DNA of 64,000 bases from NCBI RefSeq assembly GCF_000172415.1, contig NZ_ABLD01000023.1, positions 1-64,000 of the forward strand, written 5' to 3'. Origin of the DNA: Paraburkholderia graminis C4D1M (lineage in GTDB: Bacteria; Pseudomonadota; Gammaproteobacteria; Burkholderiales; Burkholderiaceae). A model generated the notes under the pieces. That model worked only from the letters and a program-made list of their open reading frames with translations, was not told the DNA's origin and made no database searches. Every line of letters begins with the position of its first letter. The stretch's first letter is position 1. The position numbers and the translations under genes are program-made. This document shows positions 8,968-17,140 of this stretch, one piece after another.

Positions 8968-9069
8968 ACAGTTGCATAGGAGCGCGAAGCGGGGCGCATA
9001 GGCCATTCGGCCAGTGGCGGACACCGTGTCGGGCTGTGTTAGAATTCGGAAAATTTTTAGGAGTTAGTC

Positions 9070-9249
9070 ATGGCAGTTCAACAAAACAAGAAGTCGCCGT
9101 CGAAGCGCGGCATGCACCGTTCGCACGATTTCCTGACGGCAGCGCCGCTGGCCGTGGAACCGAGCACGGGCGAAGTGCATCTGCGTCACCACGTTAGCCC
9201 GAACGGCTACTATCGCGGCAAGAAAGTCGTCAAGACGAAGAACGACTAA
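9070..9249 (+). CDS. rpmF: 50S ribosomal protein L32
   Basis: Small basic ribosomal protein of 59 residues: begins [20 protein letters not shown], contains [15 protein letters not shown], and matches bacterial L32 length. A strong Shine-Dalgarno AGGAGT lies at 9059-9064. It is the second gene of the yceD-rpmF pair and is followed by a strong terminator at 9321-9350, which separates it from the fatty acid genes, although rpmF-plsX readthrough is common in this gene order. Confidence 0.97.
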
Positions 9250-9320
9250 TCGTTTCACTGCGTTGCGCCCACTGGCGTTTCGCGTGGCGATCAGCTCGCT
9301 TGACATTTTCCCGGCTCGGC

Positions 9321-9350
9321 AAAAAGGCGGCATTCAATTGCCGCTTTTTT
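9321..9350 (+). terminator. Intrinsic terminator after rpmF
   Basis: AAAAAGGCGGCA and TGCCGCTTTTTT form a 12-bp stem with a six-base loop ending in T6. It lies 71 nt after the rpmF stop and 23 nt before the plsX start. Confidence 0.85.
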
Positions 9351-9373
9351 ATGTCTGAAATTCGCCGCACTCC

Positions 9374-10480
9374 ATGACAGTAAAGCTCACGATAGATTGC
9401 ATGGGAGGCGACCACGGCCCGTCCGTGACCGTTCCCGCTGCCGTCAACTTCGTTCGCTCGCATCCCGACGCGCAGTTGCTGCTCGTCGGCATTGAAAGTG
9501 CGATTCGTGCGCAGCTGAAGAAGTTGAAGGCTCAGGACCTGTCGGCGTTGACGGTCGTTTCCGCTTCCGAGATCGTCGCGATGGACGATCCGGTCGAAGT
9601 CGCGCTGCGCAAGAAAAAAGATTCGTCCATGCGCGTGGCGCTGAATCGCGTCAAGGAAGGCGAGGCGCAAGCCTGCGTCTCCGCCGGCAACACCGGCGCG
9701 CTGATGGCGGTGTCGCGCTATGTGCTGAAAACGCTGTCGGGCATCGAGCGCCCGGCGATTGCGTCCGCCTTGCCGAACCCCAACGGCTACACGATGATGC
9801 TCGACCTGGGCGCCAACGTCGACTGCGAACCGCAGCATCTGCTGCAATTCGCGGAGATGGGGCACGCGCTCGTGTCCGCGCTCGAAGGCCGCGAGCGGCC
9901 CACCATCGGCCTTCTGAATATCGGCGAAGAAGTCATCAAGGGCAACGACACCATCAAGCGTGCCGGTGAACTGCTGCGCGCGAGTACACTGAACTTCCAC
10001 GGCAACGTGGAAGGCAACGACATCTTCAAAGGCACGGTCGACGTGATCGTGTGCGACGGGTTCGTCGGCAACGTGGCGCTCAAGACGTCCGAAGGCCTCG
10101 CGCAGATGCTGTCGAATATCATCAAGGAAGAGTTCGGCCGTTCGTGGCTCACGCGAGTCATGGCGGTGCTCGCATTGCCCGTGTTGATGCGTTTCAAGAA
10201 GCGCGTCGATCATCGGCAATACAATGGTGCCGCGCTGCTCGGCCTGCGCGGACTGGTGATCAAAAGCCACGGTTCGGCAGACGCCTACGCGTTTGAGTGG
10301 GCTATCAAACGCGGGTATGATGCCGTCAAAAACGGCGTGCTGGAGCGCCTTGCGCAAGCGATGGAAGAGAACGCGGGTTCTCTTGAACAGGCGGCGCGCG
10401 ACGCAAGCGGTGCGGGCCACGCAAGCCCCATCGCAGGCCAGCCGGCCGAGCCCTACGCTGCGCAATCCTCGAAGGCATAA
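9374..10480 (+). CDS. plsX: Phosphate acyltransferase PlsX
   Basis: Converts acyl-ACP to acyl-phosphate, the first step of the PlsX/PlsY route to phosphatidic acid. The protein (368 aa) begins with the family signature LTIDCMGGDHGP and has SAGNTGALMAVS and IVCDGFVGNVALKTSEG. It opens the fab cluster and overlaps fabH by one base (TAATG at 10478-10482). The C-terminal 40 residues are an Ala-rich low-complexity tail beyond the usual end of about 340 residues. Confidence 0.96.
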   Translation: MTVKLTIDCMGGDHGPSVTVPAAVNFVRSHPDAQLLLVGIESAIRAQLKKLKAQDLSALTVVSASEIVAMDDPVEVALRKKKDSSMRVALNRVKEGEAQACVSAGNTGALMAVSRYVLKTLSGIERPAIASALPNPNGYTMMLDLGANVDCEPQHLLQFAEMGHALVSALEGRERPTIGLLNIGEEVIKGNDTIKRAGELLRASTLNFHGNVEGNDIFKGTVDVIVCDGFVGNVALKTSEGLAQMLSNIIKEEFGRSWLTRVMAVLALPVLMRFKKRVDHRQYNGAALLGLRGLVIKSHGSADAYAFEWAIKRGYDAVKNGVLERLAQAMEENAGSLEQAARDASGAGHASPIAGQPAEPYAAQSSKA

Positions 10481-11469
10481 TGGCTCAATCGACAATTTAT
10501 TCCCGCGTCCTCGGCACCGGCAGCTATCTGCCGCCCGCGCGCGTCACCAATCAGGACCTCGCCGAGCGTCTCGCGAAGCAGGGCGTCGAGACGAGCGACG
10601 AATGGATTGTGGCCCGCACGGGCATCCATGCGCGCCATTTCGCCGATCCGGACGTCACCACGAGCGACCTCGCGCAGTTCGCGTCGCAGCGCGCGATCGA
10701 AGCGGCGGACATCGACCCGCAAGCCATCGACCTGATCATCGTCGCGACTTCCACGCCTGACTTCGTGTTTCCGAGCACGGCGTGCCTGTTGCAGAACAAG
10801 CTCGGCATCAAGAATCACGGCGCGGCTTTCGACGTGCAGGCCGTCTGCTCGGGCTTCGCCTACGCAGTGGCAATGGCGGACAGCCTGATTCGCGGCGGCC
10901 AGCATCGCACGGCGCTGGTGGTCGGCGCGGAGACGTTCTCGCGCATTCTCGATTTCAACGACCGCACGACCTGCGTGCTGTTCGGCGACGGCGCGGGCGC
11001 GGTGATCCTGCAGGCATCGGCTGAGCCGGGTGTGTTGGCCAGCGCTTTGCACGCGGACGGCAGCCATTCGGGCATTCTCTGCACGCCGGGCAACGTGAAC
11101 GGCGGCGTGGTGGCGGGCAGCGCCTTCCTGCACATGGACGGGCAAGCGGTCTTCAAGCTCGCCGTCAACGTGCTGGAAAAGGTCGCGGTCGAGGCGCTCG
11201 AGAAAGCGAACCTGTCGGCCGATCAGATCGACTGGCTGATTCCGCATCAGGCCAATATCCGCATCATGCAAAGCACTTGCCGCAAGCTCGGCTTGCCGCA
11301 GGAACGCATGGTCGTCACGGTGGGCGAGCACGGCAATACGTCGGCGGCGTCCATTCCGCTCGCGCTCGACGTCGCGGTGCGCGACGGCCGCATCAAGCGC
11401 GGCCAGAACGTGCTGATCGAAGGCGTCGGCGGCGGCTTCACGTGGGGCGCGTCGGTCATCCGCTACTGA
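10480..11469 (+). CDS. fabH: 3-oxoacyl-ACP synthase III (FabH)
   Basis: Condenses acetyl-CoA with malonyl-ACP to start type II fatty acid synthesis. The catalytic triad is intact: Cys123 (VQAVCSGF), His256 (IPHQANIR) and Asn286 (GEHGNTSAAS), and GVGGGFTWGA closes the protein. Length 329 aa is normal. The start codon overlaps the plsX stop (TAATG), so translation is coupled. It is followed after about 100 bp by fabD. Confidence 0.97.
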   Translation: MAQSTIYSRVLGTGSYLPPARVTNQDLAERLAKQGVETSDEWIVARTGIHARHFADPDVTTSDLAQFASQRAIEAADIDPQAIDLIIVATSTPDFVFPSTACLLQNKLGIKNHGAAFDVQAVCSGFAYAVAMADSLIRGGQHRTALVVGAETFSRILDFNDRTTCVLFGDGAGAVILQASAEPGVLASALHADGSHSGILCTPGNVNGGVVAGSAFLHMDGQAVFKLAVNVLEKVAVEALEKANLSADQIDWLIPHQANIRIMQSTCRKLGLPQERMVVTVGEHGNTSAASIPLALDVAVRDGRIKRGQNVLIEGVGGGFTWGASVIRY

Positions 11470-11572
11470 TAACGGGCCGACTTCCGGCGGCGCCTTTCAG
11501 GGCGCCTTGCGCCGCGTCCGCGCGCTTTGAAGCCGCGCGCCTACATCTGACTAAATCGTTTTTGGGGACGAT

Positions 11573-12508
11573 ATGAAATTTGCGTTCGTTTTTCCCGGAC
11601 AGGGTTCGCAATCGGTCGGCATGCTCAACGCGTTTGCCGATCACGCCATTGTGCGCGAGACGGTTCAGGAAGCCTCCGACGCGCTCAGTCAGGACCTCGG
11701 CAAGCTGATCGCCGAAGGTCCCGCCGAAGATCTGAATCTCACCACCAACACACAGCCGGTCATGCTCACCGCGGCCTACGCGATCTATCGCGCGTGGCAG
11801 CAGGCGGGCGGCCCGGCGCCCGCGATCGTCGCGGGTCATAGCCTCGGCGAATACACGGCGCTCGTCGCGGCCGGTGCGATCGCATTTCGCGATGCCGTGC
11901 CGCTGGTGCGCTTTCGCGCGCAGGCCATGCAAACGGCAGTGCCCGTCGGCGAAGGCGGCATGGCCGCGATTCTCGGTCTCGACGACGACACGGTGCGCGC
12001 GGTGTGCGCGGAAGCGTCGGTTGCAGGCGTCGTCGAAGCGGTCAATTTCAATGCGCCGGCGCAAGTCGTGATCGCGGGGCACAAGGCTGCTGTCGAGAAA
12101 GCGTGCGAAGTGGCGAAAGCGAAGGGCGCGAAGCGCGCGTTGCCGCTGCCGGTGTCTGCGCCGTTCCACTCGTCGTTGCTCAAGCCCGCTTCGGATCAAC
12201 TGCGCGAGTACCTGGCGAGCGTCGACGTGAAGGTGCCGTCGATCCCCGTCATCAACAATGTCGACGTCGCGATCGTCAACGAGCCGGCGCAGATCAAAGA
12301 CGCGCTGGTGCGTCAGGCGGCCGGTGCGGTGCGCTGGGTCGAGAGCGTGCAGGCAATGGCCGCGCAAGGCGTCACGCACGTCGTCGAATGCGGGCCGGGC
12401 AAGGTCCTTGCGGGCCTGACGAAGCGCATCGACGGCAATCTGGTCGGCGCTTCGGTGTTCGATCCGGCCTCGCTCGAGGGAACGCTCAAGCTCGTGACAG
12501 CAGGCTAA
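11573..12508 (+). CDS. fabD: Malonyl-CoA:ACP transacylase
   Basis: Loads malonyl groups onto acyl carrier protein. The 311-residue protein starts FAFVFPGQGSQSVGM and has the nucleophile in GHSLGEY (Ser90) and the catalytic His199 in SAPFHSSLL. It lies between fabH and fabG in the standard cluster order. A GGGG-rich Shine-Dalgarno (TTGGGGACGAT) precedes ATG 11573. Confidence 0.97.
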   Translation: MKFAFVFPGQGSQSVGMLNAFADHAIVRETVQEASDALSQDLGKLIAEGPAEDLNLTTNTQPVMLTAAYAIYRAWQQAGGPAPAIVAGHSLGEYTALVAAGAIAFRDAVPLVRFRAQAMQTAVPVGEGGMAAILGLDDDTVRAVCAEASVAGVVEAVNFNAPAQVVIAGHKAAVEKACEVAKAKGAKRALPLPVSAPFHSSLLKPASDQLREYLASVDVKVPSIPVINNVDVAIVNEPAQIKDALVRQAAGAVRWVESVQAMAAQGVTHVVECGPGKVLAGLTKRIDGNLVGASVFDPASLEGTLKLVTAG

Positions 12509-12581
12509 GCGCGACGCCGCACAGACGCGGCAACTCGTATCGGCAATCAATCAGCCCTGCGAAGGGCATTCGGATCGACAG

Positions 12582-13331
12582 ATGGAAAAGAATCTCGACA
12601 AGCACATCGCAATCGTAACGGGCGCCTCGCGCGGCATCGGCCGCGCCATCGCCATGGAACTCGCGCGCCAGGGCGCCACCGTGATCGGCACGGCGACCAG
12701 CGAAAGCGGCGCGGCGGCCATCAGCGAAGCGTTCAATGCAGCCGGCGTGAGCGGCCGCGGCGCGGTGCTCGACGTGAACGACGCAGCGGCTGCGGAAGCG
12801 CTGATCGACGGCACGGTGAAGGAATTCGGCACGCTCAGCGTGCTCGTGAACAACGCCGGCATCACGCAGGATCAACTCGCCATGCGCATGAAAGACGACG
12901 ACTGGGACGCGGTGATCGACACCAATCTGAAGTCGGTGTTCCGTCTGTCGCGCGCGGTGCTGCGTCCGATGATGAAGGCGAAGGGCGGCCGCATCATCAA
13001 CATCACGTCGGTGGTCGGTTCGGCGGGCAACCCTGGGCAGATCAATTACGCCGCGGCGAAAGCGGGCGTGGCGGGTATGACGCGCGCGCTCGCACGCGAG
13101 ATCGGCAGCCGCGGCATCACGGTGAATTGCGTGGCGCCTGGCTTCATCGATACCGACATGACGCGCACGTTGCCCGAAGAGCAGCAAACCGCGCTGAAAA
13201 CGCAGATTCCGCTGGGCCGTCTCGGCAGCCCGGAAGACATCGCGCACGCTGTCGCATTCCTCGCGTCGCCGCAAGCCGGTTACATCACCGGCACGACGAT
13301 GCATGTGAACGGCGGAATGTACATGTCGTAA
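12582..13331 (+). CDS. fabG: 3-oxoacyl-ACP reductase
   Basis: NADPH-dependent short-chain dehydrogenase that reduces beta-ketoacyl-ACP. Features seen: cofactor motif TGASRGIG (13-20), NNAG (90-93), and catalytic Ser143, Tyr156 and Lys160 (YAAAK). Length 249 aa is typical. It is followed by a terminator-like hairpin at 13379-13417 that partly separates it from acpP. Confidence 0.97.
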   Translation: MEKNLDKHIAIVTGASRGIGRAIAMELARQGATVIGTATSESGAAAISEAFNAAGVSGRGAVLDVNDAAAAEALIDGTVKEFGTLSVLVNNAGITQDQLAMRMKDDDWDAVIDTNLKSVFRLSRAVLRPMMKAKGGRIINITSVVGSAGNPGQINYAAAKAGVAGMTRALAREIGSRGITVNCVAPGFIDTDMTRTLPEEQQTALKTQIPLGRLGSPEDIAHAVAFLASPQAGYITGTTMHVNGGMYMS

Positions 13332-13378
13332 CCAAATTCGGTTACTATCCGCGCCTTGATGCGTTTGCGAATGCGTAA

Positions 13379-13417
13379 GGCGCATGCCTTGACAGCAACC
13401 TGATGCGCCGCTTTTTT
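13379..13417 (+). terminator. Probable terminator between fabG and acpP
   Basis: GGCGCAT (13379-13385) pairs with ATGCGCC (13403-13409) and is followed by GC then T6. The loop is 17 nt and can also form a small AAGGC/GCCTT hairpin. It would reduce readthrough into acpP, which has its own -10-like TAAAAT at 13434-13439. Confidence 0.55.
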
Positions 13418-13481
13418 GCCGGGTCAAACCTGATAAAATGCGCGCACCTGTATTTTTGAACTTCTTTCCCTTGGAGGGGTA

Positions 13482-13721
13482 ATGGACAATATCGAACAGC
13501 GCGTCAAGAAGATCGTCGCAGAACAACTGGGCGTGGCCGAAGCTGAAATCAAGAACGAAGCTTCGTTCGTGAACGACCTCGGCGCCGACTCGCTGGACAC
13601 GGTTGAACTCGTGATGGCCCTCGAAGACGAATTCGGCATGGAAATTCCGGATGAAGAAGCCGAGAAGATCACCACCGTTCAGCAAGCGATCGACTACGCT
13701 CGCGCAAACGTCAAGGCCTAA
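13482..13721 (+). CDS. acpP: Acyl carrier protein
   Basis: Carrier of acyl chains in fatty acid synthesis; 79 residues, strongly acidic. The phosphopantetheine attachment site is Ser37 in [12 protein letters not shown]. The partner AcpS that adds the prosthetic group is encoded at 26981. A strong Shine-Dalgarno (TTGGAGGGGT) precedes ATG 13482, fitting very high expression. Terminator-like hairpins flank the gene (13379-13417 and 13889-13940), so it could be transcribed as a short abundant mRNA. Confidence 0.98.
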
Positions 13722-13888
13722 GGTCATTCGCGCCTGCGTTTCTGCGTTCGCGGCGCATGACGCCCTGCCGCGTCGGTTGCCGACGCTATTGGGGCTGGCG
13801 TGTTTTGCCACGCCGCTTGTCGCAAGAGTTGCCATGCAGGAGCCAGCGATGTTGACAGCGCAAGTTTCCGCGCGATTGCCGACTTAAC

Positions 13889-13940
13889 AGCCACAGGGTA
13901 CACAGGGCAGGTTCCTGTGGCCGCTGTGGCTTTTGCTTTT
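13889..13940 (+). terminator. Intrinsic terminator after acpP
   Basis: AGCCACAG (13889-13896) pairs with CTGTGGCT (13924-13931), followed by TTTTGCTTTT. The 27-nt loop contains a second CCTGTGG that could pair with the same 5' arm, giving two alternative stems. It lies between acpP and the GTG start of fabF. Confidence 0.6.
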
Positions 13941-13964
13941 GTCATCTATGAAAAAGGGGTTACC

Positions 13965-15203
13965 GTGAGCCGCCGTCGTGTTGTTGTTACAGGCCTGGGG
14001 CTGATTTCGCCTGTTGGCAATAATGTTGCCGACGGCTGGGCCAATCTGGTCGCCGGCAAGTCGGGTATTGCCAATATCACGAAGTTTGACGCTACGAACT
14101 TCTCGACTCGTTTCGCCGGCGAGGTGAAGGGCTTCAATATCGAGGACTACATCCCCGGTAAGGAAGCGCGCCACATGGACACGTTCATCCATTACGGCGT
14201 GGCTGCCGGCATCCAGGCGATGCAGGACAGCGGCCTGGAAGTCACCGACGAGAATTCGGAGCGTATCGGCGTCGTGGTCGGCTCGGGCATCGGCGGTCTG
14301 CCGATGATCGAAGTCACGCAAACCGAATTGCTCAATCGCGGCCCGCGCCGCATTTCGCCGTTCTTCGTGCCGGCGTCGATCATCAACATGATCTCGGGTC
14401 ATCTGTCGATCAAGTTCGGCATCAAGGGTCCGAATCTGGCGATCGTCACCGCGTGTACGACGGGTCTGCACTGTATCGGTGAGGCTTCGCGCCTGATCGA
14501 ATACGGCGACGCCGACGTGATGATCGCGGGCGGCGCTGAATCGACCGTGTCGCCGCTCGGTATCGGCGGCTTCGCGGCGGCGCGCGCGCTGTCGCAGCGC
14601 AATGACGATCCGGCAACGGCGAGCCGTCCGTGGGACAAGGACCGCGACGGTTTCGTGCTCGGTGAAGGCGCCGGCGTGATGGTGCTGGAAGAGTACGAGC
14701 ACGCGAAGGCGCGCGGCGCGAAGATCTACGCGGAAGTCGGCGGCTATGGGATGAGCGGCGACGCGTATCACATGACCGCACCGCTTGAAGACGGCGACGG
14801 CGCACGCCGCTGCATGCTCGCGGCCATGAAGAACGCGGCCATCAACGCGGACCAGGTGAATTACCTGAACGCGCATGGCACGTCCACGCCGCTCGGCGAC
14901 CTGGCTGAAACCACCGGCATCAAGCGCGCATTCGGCGACCACGCCAGGAACATCGTCGTGAATTCGACGAAGTCGATGACGGGTCACCTGCTCGGCGGCG
15001 CCGGCGGTCTCGAGTCCGTGTTCACTGTGCTCGCCGTGCATCATCAGGTGTCGCCGCCCACGATCAACATCTTCAACCAGGACCCCGAGTGCGACCTGGA
15101 CTACTGCGCCAATACCGCGCGGGAGATGAAGATCGACGTCGCGCTGAAGAACTCGTTCGGGTTCGGCGGCACGAACGGCACGCTCGTGTTCAAACGCGCC
15201 TGA
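13965..15203 (+). CDS. fabF: 3-oxoacyl-ACP synthase II
   Basis: Elongating beta-ketoacyl-ACP synthase, 412 aa. Catalytic Cys164 is in VTACTTGLHC, with the two histidines in NAHGTSTPLGD and KSMTGHLLGGAGG. I chose GTG 13965 (SRRRVVVTGLGLISPVGNN follows) because it matches the family N-terminus and has AGGGG 5 nt upstream; the frame is open to 13800 but the extra 55 residues span the acpP terminator and are not family-like. A 15-bp perfect inverted repeat lies after the stop. Confidence 0.95.
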   Translation: MSRRRVVVTGLGLISPVGNNVADGWANLVAGKSGIANITKFDATNFSTRFAGEVKGFNIEDYIPGKEARHMDTFIHYGVAAGIQAMQDSGLEVTDENSERIGVVVGSGIGGLPMIEVTQTELLNRGPRRISPFFVPASIINMISGHLSIKFGIKGPNLAIVTACTTGLHCIGEASRLIEYGDADVMIAGGAESTVSPLGIGGFAAARALSQRNDDPATASRPWDKDRDGFVLGEGAGVMVLEEYEHAKARGAKIYAEVGGYGMSGDAYHMTAPLEDGDGARRCMLAAMKNAAINADQVNYLNAHGTSTPLGDLAETTGIKRAFGDHARNIVVNSTKSMTGHLLGGAGGLESVFTVLAVHHQVSPPTINIFNQDPECDLDYCANTAREMKIDVALKNSFGFGGTNGTLVFKRA

Positions 15204-15280
15204 CACTCGTAGCCGGGTGACGCACCAGTCGACGGCGCCGGCCTCGCCGGCGCTTTGCCCTGAAACAACGGCTATGTCCG

Positions 15281-15317
15281 AAAGAGCGCCGCAGCGAATT
15301 GCGCTGCGGCGCTCTTT
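15281..15317 (+). terminator. Perfect 15-bp inverted repeat, probable fabF terminator
   Basis: AAAGAGCGCCGCAGC (15281-15295) and GCTGCGGCGCTCTTT (15303-15317) are exact reverse complements around a 7-nt loop. The T tract is only three bases, but the stem is very strong. A smaller GCGCCGGC/GCCGGCGC hairpin sits at 15235-15253. The hairpin overlaps the 5' end of the longer ygfX reading frames. Confidence 0.6.
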
Positions 15318-15321
15318 CGCG

Positions 15322-15705
15322 ATGCGCGTTGCGTCGGCTGCTTTTGTAGCGACGGCGTCGGCGGCGGTTTATCGCTGCGTGTCGCCGTGGCTCGGCGCGT
15401 GGCAGGCGGTTCCGTTGACGCTTGCCGTGTTCGCGCTTCTCGCGCTTTGCGCGCTGAGGCACGACCGGGCGCAACCTGTGGCTCTGCAGATCGGCCGCGA
15501 GAATCTCACTGCGTGGGGGCGGGCCGGTATCCTGCTCGCACAAGGCCGCATAGCGGGCTGCGCGCACTGGGGCGACCGTTTGCTGGTGCTCATCCTGAAG
15601 CCGGACGAGGGTGGCCGGCAAACGCTGCTGGTTCCCGCCGACACCGTCCCGCCAGCGGTCTTTCGCGAGTTGGCGGTGCGCGCCCGGCGCCGCGCCGGCG
15701 CGTGA
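15322..15705 (+). CDS. YgfX-like small membrane protein
   Basis: Small inner-membrane protein between fabF and rpoE. Two hydrophobic segments come first (VASAAFVATASAAVYRCV and VPLTLAVFALLALCAL), then a soluble basic part with WGRAGILLAQG and GGRQTLLVPADTV; this layout matches YgfX/CptA-type proteins, though identity is not strong. The start is uncertain: GTG 15217 and ATG 15274 are open but would place the strong hairpin 15281-15317 inside the coding region, so I prefer ATG 15322 (127 aa). The SdhE/YgfY partner known in enterobacteria is not nearby. Confidence 0.6.
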   Translation: MRVASAAFVATASAAVYRCVSPWLGAWQAVPLTLAVFALLALCALRHDRAQPVALQIGRENLTAWGRAGILLAQGRIAGCAHWGDRLLVLILKPDEGGRQTLLVPADTVPPAVFRELAVRARRRAGA

Positions 15706-15820
15706 CTGTTACGACTGTAACCGCTGTTACCGCGCGGCATGACCTCCGTAACGTGCCTCGCCGAGGGGGACGCTACAATGGTGCCCCCGTCATGCGCCCT
15801 CAAGTTAACGGATTTATCAG

Positions 15821-16420
15821 GTGAGCGAAAAAGAAATTGATCAGGTGCTGGTCGAGCGCGTCCAGAAGGGCGACAAGGCCGCGTTCGAGCTTCTGGTCTC
15901 CAAATACCACCGCAAGATTCTCCGGCTGATTTCGCGCCTCGTGCGCGATCCCGCCGAAGTCGAAGACGTTGCACAAGACGCTTTCATCAAGGCGTACCGG
16001 GCGTTGCCGCAATTTCGCGGGGAATCCGCGTTTTATACGTGGTTGTACCGGATTGCGGTCAACACCGCGAAGAACTACCTTGCGACCCAGGGCCGGCGCG
16101 CACCCACATCGACCGAAGCAGATGCTGAAGAAGCTGAAACTTTCTCGGACGCCGACCAACTAAGGGATATCAACACGCCTGAGTCGATGTTGATGAGCAA
16201 GCAGATCGCTGAGACGGTCAATGCTGCGATGGCGGTTTTACCGGAAGAGCTGCGTACCGCCATTACTCTTCGTGAAATTGAAGGTTTGAGCTACGAGGAA
16301 ATCGCTGAGATGATGGGCTGCCCAATCGGCACCGTCAGATCGCGAATTTTCCGCGCTCGCGAAGCCATTGCGGCAAAATTGCGTCCGTTGCTTGACACAC
16401 CTGAAGGCAAGCGCTGGTAA
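15821..16420 (+). CDS. rpoE: RNA polymerase sigma factor RpoE (AlgU-like)
   Basis: ECF sigma factor for envelope stress, 199 aa. Region 2 is seen in LVSKYHRKILRLISRLV and VEDVAQDAFIKAYRAL, and region 4 in LPEELRTAITLREIEGLSYEEIAEMM and GTVRSRIFRAREAI. It starts with GTG 15821 (SEKEIDQVLVERVQKGD follows); no ATG lies nearby in frame. It is followed by its anti-sigma factor genes rseA and rseB and the periplasmic protease mucD, the standard sigma-E regulatory operon. Upstream are four GTTAC/GTAAC elements (15708-15752) and a TACAAT at 15774. Confidence 0.95.
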   Translation: MSEKEIDQVLVERVQKGDKAAFELLVSKYHRKILRLISRLVRDPAEVEDVAQDAFIKAYRALPQFRGESAFYTWLYRIAVNTAKNYLATQGRRAPTSTEADAEEAETFSDADQLRDINTPESMLMSKQIAETVNAAMAVLPEELRTAITLREIEGLSYEEIAEMMGCPIGTVRSRIFRAREAIAAKLRPLLDTPEGKRW

Positions 16421-16503
16421 GTCACTAGCGCGCCGAACGGGGCTCGGGTGCAATATCTGGATTAGTGGTGTCACTACGGGGTTTTCGTAAGATGGGGAGC
16501 ATC

Positions 16504-17136
16504 ATGGGGTCGGTCTCGATGCAATCGCAAGCCAGTTCGCGCGGCGAGCGTCTGTCAGCTTTTGTCGACGGCGAGCTGTTCGGTGAAGAGCATCTGAATG
16601 TGGACAAGTTTGTGTCCGAGCTGGACGGCGAAGATCGCGCCGCATGGTCCAGCTATCACCTGATCGGCGACGCATTGCGTTCCGACGATCTGGCGGTCGG
16701 TTCTGCGGCTAGCAACGCGTTCCTGAGCGGATTCGCTGCGCGCTTCGAAAGCGAGCCGCATCTGCTCGCGCCATCCGCTCAGCCGGTTACGCGACGTCTG
16801 CTGGCGCTGCGTCGCCGCGTGGTGCCGGCTTTCGCAGTCGCTGCCGCGGCCGCCACGCTGACGTGGATCGTCGTGCCGCAACTGCAGGGCGTGCCGGGCG
16901 GCCCCGGCGCGACGCAGGTCGCCTCGGTGTCCTCGCATGGCGATGCGCTGCAAAAGGTCGCGATGGCGTCCGTGCCCTCGGCGAATGTGATGCCGGTCGC
17001 GCAAGACGCCAACATCATTCGCGACGCGAGTCTCGACCAGTATCTGGAAGCACATCAGCAATTCGCGCAGCAACCGGTCATGCCGGGTTCCATGCCGCTG
17101 ATCCGCGCCGCCGCCGTTTCCACGCAAGGCCAATAG
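16504..17136 (+). CDS. rseA: Anti-sigma-E factor RseA/MucA
   Basis: Inner-membrane anti-sigma factor holding RpoE inactive until regulated proteolysis. The N-terminal cytoplasmic part matches the RseA family (ERLSAFVDGELFGEEHL, WSSYHLIGDALRSDDL); one transmembrane segment lies at about residues 106-127, leaving a periplasmic C-terminal domain of roughly 80 residues. I chose ATG 16504 (210 aa), with GGGGAG at 16494-16499; alternative starts are GTG 16465, ATG 16492 and ATG 16519. The rseB gene follows 4 nt after its stop. Confidence 0.9.
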   Translation: MGSVSMQSQASSRGERLSAFVDGELFGEEHLNVDKFVSELDGEDRAAWSSYHLIGDALRSDDLAVGSAASNAFLSGFAARFESEPHLLAPSAQPVTRRLLALRRRVVPAFAVAAAAATLTWIVVPQLQGVPGGPGATQVASVSSHGDALQKVAMASVPSANVMPVAQDANIIRDASLDQYLEAHQQFAQQPVMPGSMPLIRAAAVSTQGQ

Positions 17137-17140
17137 TTTG

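Noticed and set aside
13800..13964. N-terminal extension of FabF from an upstream ATG
   Set aside because: The extra 55 residues cross the acpP terminator and do not resemble FabF; the GTG at 13965 gives the family start.
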